Positions 44,137 to 52,530 of a DNA stretch of 64,000 bases are shown here, one piece after another. Where the stretch lies: NCBI RefSeq assembly GCF_014083945.1, contig NZ_CP046444.1:1612001-1676000 (forward strand), in the 5' to 3' direction. The position numbers and the translations under genes are program-made. Within the stretch, counting starts at the first letter, position 1. Each line of letters opens with the position of its first letter. The notes under the pieces were generated by a model that was given only the letters and a program-made list of their open reading frames with translations, made no database searches and was not told where the DNA came from. The stretch is from Granulicella sp. 5B5 (GTDB lineage Bacteria; Acidobacteriota; Terriglobia; Terriglobales; Acidobacteriaceae).

Positions 44137-47100
44137 TTAGAAGAACAGCTTCGCGATGAACTGCATCTGGCGCGGGCCGTAGAGCAGGTTGCTGGTGCCG
44201 GATGCGGTATTGAAGCCTGCGGTAGCCGAGACATAGGGGACGTAGCAGCCACCGAAGGTGGAACCGCCAGAGGTTGGCCCCGCGCCGGATGCCGGGCAGG
44301 TGTAGCCGGAGGACGTCGCACCGGGCGCCACGTAGGTCGCGTAGGTGCTGTTCACGCCGGTGATGATGCGGTGGTTGGCCAGGTTGAAAGCCTCCGCGGA
44401 GAGCTGCATATAGATGCTGCGGAAGATGGGGATGTCGCGCGAGACCCGCATATCGAGATCCTGGAGACCGGGAGCGAACTGCGAGTTGCGCTGGATGTAG
44501 AAGGGACGGCCGGTGGTCGCTGTACCGCTGCCAGAGCTCATGACAGCGCCGGTAGGACCGCCGAGATCGCCAGCGAGCGCAGTGGACGCCGAGGAGGAGC
44601 CGGGATAGCCACTGGTGCCGGCTACGTTCGGCTGACCGGTCTGCGCGATGTAGCTTCCGGAGAACTTGAAGGGGTTGATGACGTACTTGAACGCCTTGTT
44701 GTCCGGCATGAGGTGGGACTGGTAGGTGCCAGTGGCGACAAAGCGATTGCGGAGATCGGTATCGCTGTTGCCGTACTCAGCCTTAATATTGTTGGGGTCG
44801 AGGGGCGGGTTGCCGCCGTAGAAGGTACCGAAGGCGCCGGAGACTTGGTCATCATCGAGGGAGTGCGACCATGTCTCGTTGATTTCGAGCTCGAAGCCGT
44901 TCTGGAAGGAGCGGTGCAGCTCCGTAGCCAGCGAGTTGTACCAGAGGTTGGCGGAGGAGAAGCCGGTGTTCAGCGAGCTGATGGCAGGGTTGATGCGATC
45001 TGCCTTTTGGTAGAAGGGCAGCGTGTAGGCCTGCACCTGGCCGTTCGCCTTGGTGACCTGATAGGTGCGCAGGCCGCTCGGGGTCTGACCGACGAGGTTG
45101 GCGTCGACGAAGTAGGGGAGGTGCTCAGCACGGGTGCCGACGTAGCCGATCTTGAGGGTGAAGCGGCCGGGCAGCTGCTGCTCCACCGAGAGGTCCATCT
45201 CATGCGAGATGGGAGGAACGAAGTTGGGGGAGAGGCCGTGGAAGCCGGAGGTCAGCACGGGTGTGGTGCTGGTGGGGAACGGGTACTCCGCGACCGGCAC
45301 AGCGCCGCCAGCCGGGATGAGCGCGTTGGTGATGCTGGGATCGACGGTGGGCAGCGGGAAGAGGACATCTGGGAACTTGACGGGCAGACCCGTGGGGCCG
45401 ACTGTCTCGTTGATCTGGTAGACGCCGTTTTCCACGCGCATGGCGTAGTAGGTAGAGCCCTGGTTGAGAGCGGAGAACATGCCGTAGCCGAGACGGACGA
45501 CCGTGCCGTTCATGGGCTGCCAGGAGAGACCGACGCGAGGCTGAATGCGGTCCGCGACGTTCTTGATGGTCTGGTTGTACTCTGCCGCGAGCGGGCTGGA
45601 GGTGTTGGGGTGTGTGGGGTTCGGGGTGAGCTGAATATCGTAACGAACACCGGCGTTGAGGGTGACGGTCTTGCCGAGCTTCCAGGAATCTTCCGCAAAG
45701 ACGTCGTACATGTGCATCCAGAAATCGTCGCCGCCAGCGGCCGCGGTGGGACCGTTGATAGCATCGATGGTCTGGACGAAGCTGGAGTAGCCGTGGCCAG
45801 CGTTGGCGACGGTATCACCCGCCTGCCCCGCAAAGGCGTCACCGGCCCATGCGGTGAAGTTCTGGTACGCCGAGTTGGAGTAGCTGTAGAGACCTCCACC
45901 CTGGTAGAGGTTAATCATGATTTCGTGAACGAAGTTGATGTCGCCGCCGAACTTGAAGGCGTGGTGGCCCTTGTTGAGGCTGAAGACATCGGTTCCCTGC
46001 CAACGGGTCTCGTCGGGCTCCGCGATACGGGGTAGAGCATTAGGCATGCCGTAGGCGGTGAGGCTGGAGAGAGTAACGCTGGGTCCGGAAGCGTTGGCGC
46101 CCGCGGTTTCGAGGTCGGTGCCCCACTGGAAGCGGGCTTCGTTGACCGCGTTGGCCGAGAAGGCATGCGTGGCGTTGGCTATGAGGAAGCGCTCGTGGTA
46201 GCTGGTGGGGCCGTTGGTGCTGACCGAGGAGTTGGAGTACGTGGGGTTCGCCGCATAGCCGTTGCTACGGTCGAAGTCGACGAAGTTGAAGTCGGCGAAG
46301 ATGTGGTCCTTCTCGGTCGGCTGGTAGTCGAGACGCGGGAAGAAGACGTTCTCCTTGGCGAAGCGATTGGCCGGGATGGCGGTGCTGCCATCGAGCGACT
46401 GGATGAAGTTGATAGCAGCGGTACACTGCGTGGCGGTGATGCCGGCGGGGCACTGCGTGGGCGAGATGATGGTGGACGAGTTGCCTTCGGGCGTGGGGGT
46501 CAGCGTAATGGTGTCGCCGGTGTAGTAGAGCGCCTTGCCGACCTGGCGGAAACCGTCGTAGGTGAAGAAGCCGAAGAGCTTGTCCTTGATGATGGGGCCG
46601 CCGACCGAACCACCGAACTGCTGCTGCTGGTGAATGGGCTGCGTGAGCAGGAACTGATTGCCGCCGTTGTGAAGCGCCGACCACTTGGAATAGGGGTCGA
46701 GGGCGTTCAGTGCCGGGTAGCGGAGATAGTAGAAGAGGTCGCCGTGAACCTGGTCGGTACCGGACTTGGTGACGGCGTTGACGACGCCGCCGGCGGCCTG
46801 GCCGAACTCAGCGGAGTAGTCCGCTGTTTCGGACTGGAACTCCTTGATGGAGTCGAGGGAGTAGACGTAAGGTGCGCCGGAGGCGCGGCCGCGGGCTTCG
46901 GCGAAGAGCATCTGGTTGTTGTTGGCGCCGTCGACGTAGTTGCCGTTGTAGAGACCGGAGATGCCGTGGAAGGCGATGAGGCCCGAACCACCGTCAGGAG
47001 CGGTATTGGGCGAGAGGAGCACGAAGCTGTCCCAGTTGCGGGAGTTGACGGGCGCGTTGTCGATGATGTGCTCGTCGATGGTGGTGTTGACGGCTGTGAT

Positions 47101-47508
47101 GGAAGGATCGAGGATCGCGGGCTCGGTGGTCACTTCAACGGCGGTGGTGACGCTGCCGTTGGGGAGCGCGGCGTCGACGGTCAGCGTGGAGCCGACGGTC
47201 AGCGTGAGGTGCTGATGGTCGATCTTGCCGAAGCCGGAGCCGGTGGCGAGAACTTCATAGTTGCCGGGGATAAGGAACGGCACCGAATAGGAGCCGACAC
47301 CGTTTGTCTGGATGGTGCGCTTGACGTTGGTGTCGTTATTGATGATGGTGACCGTGGCGCCCGGGACGGCCGCGCCGGTAGGGTCGGTGACGGTACCGGT
47401 GATATTGCCGGTGGCAGCCGTCTGGGCGGCGAGCGGCAGAGCTGCGGCAGCGGCCAGGGCGAGGCCAATGGACAGGCTGCGCAGGCGTGAAGTGAAGATG
47501 TTAGACAT
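44137..47508 (-). CDS. TonB-dependent receptor, Oar-like (1123 aa)
   Basis: Start at 47508 (MSNIFTSRLRSL), ggag upstream. Signal peptide (LSIGLALAAAAALPLAAQ), a regulatory-like Ig domain (TGNITGTVTDPTGAAVPGATVTI), a plug domain (APVNSRNWDSFVLLSPN, GNYVDGANNNQMLFAEARG, DSIKEFQSETADYSAEFGQAAGGVVNAVTKSG in pieces) and a long barrel ending in RQMQFIAKLFF with terminal Phe. Same architecture as the receptor at 31333, but the sequences are clearly diverged, so different ligands are likely. No SusD-like or TonB/ExbB genes are adjacent. Confidence 0.93.
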   Translation of the reverse strand: MSNIFTSRLRSLSIGLALAAAAALPLAAQTAATGNITGTVTDPTGAAVPGATVTIINNDTNVKRTIQTNGVGSYSVPFLIPGNYEVLATGSGFGKIDHQHLTLTVGSTLTVDAALPNGSVTTAVEVTTEPAILDPSITAVNTTIDEHIIDNAPVNSRNWDSFVLLSPNTAPDGGSGLIAFHGISGLYNGNYVDGANNNQMLFAEARGRASGAPYVYSLDSIKEFQSETADYSAEFGQAAGGVVNAVTKSGTDQVHGDLFYYLRYPALNALDPYSKWSALHNGGNQFLLTQPIHQQQQFGGSVGGPIIKDKLFGFFTYDGFRQVGKALYYTGDTITLTPTPEGNSSTIISPTQCPAGITATQCTAAINFIQSLDGSTAIPANRFAKENVFFPRLDYQPTEKDHIFADFNFVDFDRSNGYAANPTYSNSSVSTNGPTSYHERFLIANATHAFSANAVNEARFQWGTDLETAGANASGPSVTLSSLTAYGMPNALPRIAEPDETRWQGTDVFSLNKGHHAFKFGGDINFVHEIMINLYQGGGLYSYSNSAYQNFTAWAGDAFAGQAGDTVANAGHGYSSFVQTIDAINGPTAAAGGDDFWMHMYDVFAEDSWKLGKTVTLNAGVRYDIQLTPNPTHPNTSSPLAAEYNQTIKNVADRIQPRVGLSWQPMNGTVVRLGYGMFSALNQGSTYYAMRVENGVYQINETVGPTGLPVKFPDVLFPLPTVDPSITNALIPAGGAVPVAEYPFPTSTTPVLTSGFHGLSPNFVPPISHEMDLSVEQQLPGRFTLKIGYVGTRAEHLPYFVDANLVGQTPSGLRTYQVTKANGQVQAYTLPFYQKADRINPAISSLNTGFSSANLWYNSLATELHRSFQNGFELEINETWSHSLDDDQVSGAFGTFYGGNPPLDPNNIKAEYGNSDTDLRNRFVATGTYQSHLMPDNKAFKYVINPFKFSGSYIAQTGQPNVAGTSGYPGSSSASTALAGDLGGPTGAVMSSGSGTATTGRPFYIQRNSQFAPGLQDLDMRVSRDIPIFRSIYMQLSAEAFNLANHRIITGVNSTYATYVAPGATSSGYTCPASGAGPTSGGSTFGGCYVPYVSATAGFNTASGTSNLLYGPRQMQFIAKLFF

Positions 47509-47768
47509 GGTTGGCGCTCCTAGAAGGGTGGTGCGGATTGAGGGGGCCCAATCGGATAACTCGTGAATCCCATGGTGGTCCGTGCACACCTATGAGTTCG
47601 GGACGAGATAAAAACTAAAATTCAGATAGCGACTTAAGCATCGCCGATGGAGGTGGAAGTGTCAACGGAAACGCAGAAAGTCTCATAAAAACCAGTACTC
47701 TACCGGCTATTTCTTACCGGGAGTACATGTCGCAGTGCGATGCGGCGCTGGGGCTTTGGGGAGATGAA

Positions 47769-48167
47769 TCAGTGAAGGGTTTTGGGGATGACGGCGTACT
47801 CGAGAAGCGTCTCGAAGGGGACGACTTCTAGGGTGGCTTCGTGGGTGGCCTCGAGGATGACCGGGCAGGCGGCTCCGGCCTGGACGACCTGAAGCCAGCG
47901 GCTGGCGCAGACGCACCAGTGGTCGCCGGGCCTGAGGCCGGGGAAGCCGAACTGTGGCATGGGTGTGGAGAGATCATTGCCAAGCTGCGCGGAGACGGTG
48001 AGGAACTCCGCGGTGACGACGCAGCAGATGGTGTGGACGCCGCGGTCGTCGGGGCCGGTGTTGCAGCAGCCGTCGCGATAGAAGCCGGTGAGAGGATCGA
48101 AACCGCAGGGCTCAAGGGGCTGGCCGAGGACGTTCTTCTGAGGGGCGAGCTGCGGACCGGTGGACAT
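47769..48167 (-). CDS. DUF2237 family protein
   Basis: 132 residues; start at 48167 (MSTGPQLAPQ). Family features: KNVLGQPLEPCGFDPLTGFYRDGCC, then TICCVVTAEFLTVSAQLGNDLSTPMPQFGFPGLRPGDHWCVCASRW, then LEATHEATLEVVPFETLLEYA. Seven conserved Cys and an HWC motif suggest metal binding or a redox-active fold. Members are small cytoplasmic proteins of unknown function, common in bacteria and some plants. Confidence 0.85.
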   Translation of the reverse strand: MSTGPQLAPQKNVLGQPLEPCGFDPLTGFYRDGCCNTGPDDRGVHTICCVVTAEFLTVSAQLGNDLSTPMPQFGFPGLRPGDHWCVCASRWLQVVQAGAACPVILEATHEATLEVVPFETLLEYAVIPKTLH

Positions 48168-48245
48168 GGAGTGATTGTAGACCCGGAGTGCAGGCGTTAG
48201 GGAAGCTATGAACAAATGTGCGAGCATTCCCTCCGCAGCTAAAGC

Positions 48246-48290
48246 GGCACTAATTTCAGGGGCTTTACGGCGGGACTGAAGTCCCGCCCC
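48246..48290. repeat. Dispersed hairpin with tgaa loop
   Basis: Perfect 8-bp arms ggcgggac (48269-48276) and gtcccgcc (48281-48288) around tgaa, preceded by cagctaaagcggc. Same family as the hairpins at 4.5-4.8, 5.6, 7.3 and 26.0 kb. Confidence 0.7.
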
Positions 48291-48337
48291 TCCAAAGCCA
48301 GACACTTGTTCAGAGCTTCCTTAGGGATTGATAGAGG

Positions 48338-49888
48338 CTAAGAGATGATGGGGTCGGCAGCGGGGGCGGAGACGACCGGGAGCGTGATGCGAATGGCGGT
48401 GCCGTGGCGGTCGTGGCCGGTAGAGCTGCGGAGCTGGAGCCTGCCGCGCTGCTCTTCGACCATGCCGCGGGTAACCCAGAGGCCGAGGCCGGTGCCGCGC
48501 TCACCCTTGGTGGTGAAGAAAGGCTCGAAGACGCAGGCGAGGTTGGCGGCGTCGATGCCGTGGCCGTTGTCGGCGATGAGGACGGAGACGGTGTCGGCGA
48601 GTACGCGGGCGCGGATGTGGACCTGGCCGCCGGCGGTGCTCATGGCCTCCAGCGCGTTGGCGACGAGGTTGGCGAAGACCTGACGGAGGCTGGGGTCGTA
48701 GTGCACGGACTCGATGCCGGGAGCGTAGCGGGTGTGCAGGGTGACGTGGTGTTGGGCGGCGCGGGTGGCGAAGAGCTGTACGACCTCGTCGAGCATGGCG
48801 CGGAGGTTGAGGGTGCGGCCGGGGACCTTGCGGTAGAAGCTGAGCGTGGAGCGGGTGATGTGGCCGACTCGCTCGAGCTCGCGGGCGCCGATGGCGAGCA
48901 GCTCCTGTGCCTGCGGGGTGAGCGGCTGGTCCTGCAGGAGGAAGAAGATGTTGGTGAGGGCCTCGAGCGGGTTGTTGATCTCGTGCGCGAGGGTGTTGGC
49001 CATACGGCCGGCGGCGGCGAGGCGCTCGGAGTTGATGAGCCGCTGCATGAGGTCCGCAGTTTCCTGCTCGGCGACCTTGCGGGCGGAGATGTCTTCGACG
49101 ACCCATAGGACGGTGGTAGTGGGGACGCCGGGGATGTCGCCGTCGTGAACGAGCATGGAGACGGTAAGCTGCGCGGGGAGCGTGCTGCCGTCGGAGCAGA
49201 CAATGGTGCGTTCGACACGGTAGCCGCTGCGTTTGCCTGCGAGGAGCTCGGCGTAGAGCTCCTCGTCGATGGCGTCCTCCTCGGGCATAAGGAAGGCGCG
49301 CAGGCGCATGGTGAGCAACTCGTCAAGAGAGGCGTTGAGGCACTCGGCAAGACGCTGGTTGACGAGGATAAAGCGGCCGTCGGGAGCGGTGTGGGCCATG
49401 CCGACGGCGGCCTGATTGAAGGTGGCGGAGAAGCGCCGCTGGGCGAGACGAAGTTCGGCTTCGGTGCGGACACGCTCGTGGCGACGCTCGGCGTCGGCGA
49501 GCTCGCGCTCGATGGCGGGTAGAAGGCGATCGATGTGGCCCTTGAGGACATAGTCGTGCGCGCCGGCGCGCATGGCACTGACGGCGGAGACCTCGTCGAT
49601 GGTGCCCGAGACGATGATGAAGGGGATGTCGGCGCCGCGCTTCTGGATGATGCTGAGGGCGTCGCGGGCACCGAAGCTGGGCAGCGTGTAATCGGCCAGC
49701 GCGAGGTCCCAGGGAGCGGGCTCATCGAGCGCAGCACGCAGCTCGTCGGCCGTCTCGATGCGACGGGAGTCGACATCGTAGCCAGCGCGGGCGAGGTGGC
49801 GGAGAAGCAGGATTGCGTCCTCCTCGTAATCTTCGATGACGAGGACGCGCAGGGGCCTGAGGTTCGGATTTAGATCGCCGGTGGGCAT
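48338..49888 (-). CDS. Receiver-PAS-histidine kinase hybrid
   Basis: 516 residues. An N-terminal receiver (about 12-130) has D66 (LALADYTLPSF) as phosphoacceptor. A PAS domain (about 148-270) contains FNQAAVGMAHTAPDGRFILVNQRL. The kinase part has H302 (NTLAHEINNPLEALTNIFFLL), an N box (NLVANALEAM), DNGHGI and GTGLGLWVT. No membrane helices: a cytoplasmic relay protein that may be phosphorylated at its receiver and in turn act as kinase. It overlaps the single-domain regulator upstream by 19 bp. The kinase half is related to that of the ethylene-like kinase at 16-1119. Confidence 0.93.
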   Translation of the reverse strand: MPTGDLNPNLRPLRVLVIEDYEEDAILLLRHLARAGYDVDSRRIETADELRAALDEPAPWDLALADYTLPSFGARDALSIIQKRGADIPFIIVSGTIDEVSAVSAMRAGAHDYVLKGHIDRLLPAIERELADAERRHERVRTEAELRLAQRRFSATFNQAAVGMAHTAPDGRFILVNQRLAECLNASLDELLTMRLRAFLMPEEDAIDEELYAELLAGKRSGYRVERTIVCSDGSTLPAQLTVSMLVHDGDIPGVPTTTVLWVVEDISARKVAEQETADLMQRLINSERLAAAGRMANTLAHEINNPLEALTNIFFLLQDQPLTPQAQELLAIGARELERVGHITRSTLSFYRKVPGRTLNLRAMLDEVVQLFATRAAQHHVTLHTRYAPGIESVHYDPSLRQVFANLVANALEAMSTAGGQVHIRARVLADTVSVLIADNGHGIDAANLACVFEPFFTTKGERGTGLGLWVTRGMVEEQRGRLQLRSSTGHDRHGTAIRITLPVVSAPAADPIIS

Positions 49889-50292
49889 TGATTCAGAAGC
49901 AGCCAGTACATGCCGAGCTGTCGAGTGGCCTCAGCGAAGTCAGTAAAGTTGACGGGTTTGCGGATGTAGCTGTTGACGCCAAGCCGGTAGCTGGAGACGA
50001 TATCACGCTCCTCGTCCGATGAGGTAAGCACGACGACAGGCAACAGAGCTGTCTTGTCGCTGGAGCGGATGTTGCGCAGTACCTCAAGACCGTCGACCTT
50101 GGGGAGCTTGAGGTCGAGGAGGACGAGCTGCGGCGGGTGACGTGTGCCGGAGATGATCTCCTGCATGTACGCGATCGCTTCAGCCCCATCGCGCGCGACA
50201 GTGATCTCATTCGCGACATTGGCCTTGCGCAGAGCGCGAATAGCCAGGGCCTCGTGGTCCGGATCATCTTCAACAAGCAGAATCATGGGCAT
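49870..50292 (-). CDS. Single-domain response regulator (Rcp1-like)
   Basis: 140 residues, receiver only: acidic E8-D9-D10, phosphoacceptor D60 (VLLDLKLPKVDG), switch Ser/Thr in VLTSSDEE, Lys in YIRKPVNFTDF. This long-loop form is typical of regulators paired with phytochrome-like or CHASE3 kinases and lacks a DNA-binding output. It sits between two kinases and should carry phosphate between them. Confidence 0.94.
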   Translation of the reverse strand: MPMILLVEDDPDHEALAIRALRKANVANEITVARDGAEAIAYMQEIISGTRHPPQLVLLDLKLPKVDGLEVLRNIRSSDKTALLPVVVLTSSDEERDIVSSYRLGVNSYIRKPVNFTDFAEATRQLGMYWLLLNQCPPAI

Positions 50293-50353
50293 TCGTCACA
50301 TTCTCGTAGAGGATTTCATACTGCACCAGCATTCTACCGGCTACCGGCGAGGA

Positions 50354-51784
50354 TCAGCCGGCGAGGGAAAAGTAAAACGTCGCTCCGCGGCCAATCTCGC
50401 CCTGTGCACGGATGGAGCCGTGGTGGCGGCGGATGATGCGGAAGACAGTGGCCAGGCCGATGCCCGAACCCTTGAAGTCGCGGTCCCCGTGGAGCCGCTG
50501 GAAGGCGGTGAAGAGGCGGTCGACGTATTGCATGTCAAAGCCGGCACCGTTGTCCTTGATGAAGTATACGGTCCGGCCAATATCTTCGCCGTCGCCGCGC
50601 CGGGTACCGAACTCAATGCGAGGGTCAGCGACCTTGGAGGTAAACTTCCAGGCGTTGCCCATAAGGTTTTCGAGCGCGATGCGCAGCAGGCGAGCATCGC
50701 CACGCACATGGATACCGGGCTGGACGACGCAGGTGACGGACCGGCCGGGGTCGGCCGCCTGGAGGTCCTGAAGAACGGACGTTGCAAGCCCGGAAAGGTC
50801 AACCTCTTCGGCCTGCACCTCAGACCGGGTGACTCGGGAGAGCTGCAGAAGAGCGTCGATGAGCGTGCCCATGCGCTGCACGCCGGCCCGGACACGGCTG
50901 ATGTAGTCTAGGCCCTCGTCGTTGAGCTTGTCTGCGAAATCCTCCTGCAGGGCGAGGGAGAAGCCGTCGATGGTGCGGAGCGGTGCGCGGAGATCGTGAG
51001 AGACGGAGTAGCTGAAGGCTTCGAGCTCCTGATTGGAGACCTCAAGCTCGCGGGTGCGGAGGGCTACACGATCTTCAAGCTCGGTATTGGCGAGTTTGAG
51101 CTCGCCGTTGAGCATGGCAATCTCCTCGTTGTTGGCCTCGATGGTCTCGCGCTCCTTGCTGAGGCGGATAAGGAATTCAAAGGCGACGACGAGCAGAACG
51201 AAGTCAAGCAGGAAGGCCAGCACGAAGGTGCCCCAGACCTCGCGACGCGCACGGTCGGTGTCTTCGGTGCGCACTCGCAGCAGGCGGTTCTCCTCATTGA
51301 GCATGTTGCGCATGGTGGACTGCACGTCTTCGACTCGATTGGGTGTGTCGTTGACGACGGCCTGGAGGAGCTCGGCGTCGATAGCGCCATTGGGATGGCC
51401 GTGGCGCTCGGCCATGCTGTCGTCGAGGACGGTCATCTTGGCGGCTACGCGGCGGCGCAACTCGATGATGTTCTTCTGCTGGACGGGGTTGTCGGCGGTA
51501 AGCTGCTGGAGCTGGTCGATGGTCTGCTGAACGTGCAGGCCAGCGTCGTTGTACTCGTGCTCGAACTCAGGCGAGGCGGTGAGGACGTAGCCACGCGCGG
51601 AGCTTTCCGCGTAACGGATGCGGGCCAGCAACTGCTCGGTGACGGTGATGACGTTCTGCGAATGCGAAAGCCAGCGCTGCTGGTAAAAGACCTTGCGCAA
51701 CGAGGCCGCGGCGAAAAACGTATTCAACAGAACAATGAATATCGCCCCCGCAAGCGCGAGCCGGTACACATCCCTCTTCCTCAT
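50354..51784 (-). CDS. CHASE3-domain sensor histidine kinase
   Basis: 476 residues. TM1 (about 8-28), an all-helical CHASE3 periplasmic domain (about 33-180; QLLARIRYAESSARGYVLT is characteristic), TM2 (about 186-206), a coiled coil (about 208-255), HisKA with H263 (YSVSHDLRAPLRTIDGF), then an ATPase domain with NLMGNAWKFT, DNGAGFDMQY and GSGIGLATVFRII. First gene of a three-gene set with the single-domain regulator and the hybrid kinase: likely a multistep relay. The signal is unknown. Confidence 0.94.
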   Translation of the reverse strand: MRKRDVYRLALAGAIFIVLLNTFFAAASLRKVFYQQRWLSHSQNVITVTEQLLARIRYAESSARGYVLTASPEFEHEYNDAGLHVQQTIDQLQQLTADNPVQQKNIIELRRRVAAKMTVLDDSMAERHGHPNGAIDAELLQAVVNDTPNRVEDVQSTMRNMLNEENRLLRVRTEDTDRARREVWGTFVLAFLLDFVLLVVAFEFLIRLSKERETIEANNEEIAMLNGELKLANTELEDRVALRTRELEVSNQELEAFSYSVSHDLRAPLRTIDGFSLALQEDFADKLNDEGLDYISRVRAGVQRMGTLIDALLQLSRVTRSEVQAEEVDLSGLATSVLQDLQAADPGRSVTCVVQPGIHVRGDARLLRIALENLMGNAWKFTSKVADPRIEFGTRRGDGEDIGRTVYFIKDNGAGFDMQYVDRLFTAFQRLHGDRDFKGSGIGLATVFRIIRRHHGSIRAQGEIGRGATFYFSLAG

Positions 51785-51839
51785 AAGGGCTCCATCGAGA
51801 TGGATGCGGGCCTGCTAGAGTGGGTTGCCAGCCGTAGAG

Positions 51840-52133
51840 TCAGGCGGCCACCTTGAGCTTGAGCGGACGCACCGGCTTCTGCTTCTTGTGAGAGGCCTGC
51901 CAGAAATCATAGGCATTCTGCATTTTGAACCAAAGATCTCCTGACGGCTGACCAAATGCCTGACTGATTTTGATGGACATCTCCGGCGTAACACCAGCGC
52001 GGCAGTTGACGACCCGCGATAGAGTTACGCGAGAGACGCCAATGTGTCCCGCAAATTGTGTGACCGTCATATTAGCCCCTTCCAGTGCGTCCTTGAGAAC
52101 GAGACCCGGATGAGCAGGGTTGTAGATGGGCAT
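51840..52133 (-). CDS. higA: HigA-type HTH antitoxin
   Basis: 97 residues with an N-terminal HigA pattern (NPAHPGLVLKDALEGANMTVTQFAGHIGVSRVTLSRVVNCRAGVTPEMSIKISQAFG in helices) and a basic Pro/Lys tail (KKQKPVRPLKLKVAA). It should bind and inhibit the toxin encoded 80 bp upstream on the same strand and repress their promoter. Confidence 0.9.
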   Translation of the reverse strand: MPIYNPAHPGLVLKDALEGANMTVTQFAGHIGVSRVTLSRVVNCRAGVTPEMSIKISQAFGQPSGDLWFKMQNAYDFWQASHKKQKPVRPLKLKVAA

Positions 52134-52213
52134 ATGCGCTTACCTATTCCGGAAGAAGCTCCGGGTTTCCTTTCAAGCTCCAGTGGGAGCGAATACCGAG
52201 CCAAAGCAGCCGG

Positions 52214-52492
52214 TTAGTGATAGTCGAGGTAGTCGACGAGGATGGCGTCCTCCCCTTCGAATGCAAACGTAACTCTCCAGTTGCCATTGACCCTTATGGA
52301 CCAATGGCCGTCCAATCCCTTACTCAATGGATGGAGATGCCAGCCGGGAATGTTCATGTCGCCCGGTTTGATTGCCGTATCCAACGCAGTGAGTTGCAGA
52401 AGCAGCTTGTTCGCATGTGCGGGGTTGATTCCGCGTTTCGAGCCGGTCCGGTAGAAATGCTCTAGTCCGGCGTGGCGAAAGCTCTTGATCAC
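52214..52492 (-). CDS. higB: HigB-type mRNA interferase toxin
   Basis: 92 residues starting with GTG at 52492. Family motifs: IKSFRHAGLEHFYRTGSKRGI, LTALDTAIKPGDMNIPGWHLHPL and NWRVTFAFEGEDAILVDYLDYH with the catalytic-face Arg and His. Toxin-first order, normal for higBA. The predicted transcription start nearly coincides with the GTG, so the mRNA may be leaderless. Confidence 0.9.
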   Translation of the reverse strand: MIKSFRHAGLEHFYRTGSKRGINPAHANKLLLQLTALDTAIKPGDMNIPGWHLHPLSKGLDGHWSIRVNGNWRVTFAFEGEDAILVDYLDYH

Positions 52493-52498
52493 CGAATC

Positions 52499-52527
52499 AA
52501 TGTAAAGTGTAACGATACACGCGTCAA
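52499..52527 (-). promoter_or_regulatory. higBA promoter with embedded operator
   Basis: On the minus strand: TTGACG (52527-52522), 17 nt, TACATT (52504-52499). The spacer contains the palindrome GTGTATCGTTACAC (52520-52507, two central mismatches), positioned so that bound HigA would block RNA polymerase. Confidence 0.65.
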
Positions 52528-52530
52528 GTA

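Noticed and set aside
44371-46035. Long plus-strand open frame (554 codons)
   Set aside because: Antisense to the third TonB-dependent receptor, low-complexity Val/Glu/Gly composition and no plausible start signals.
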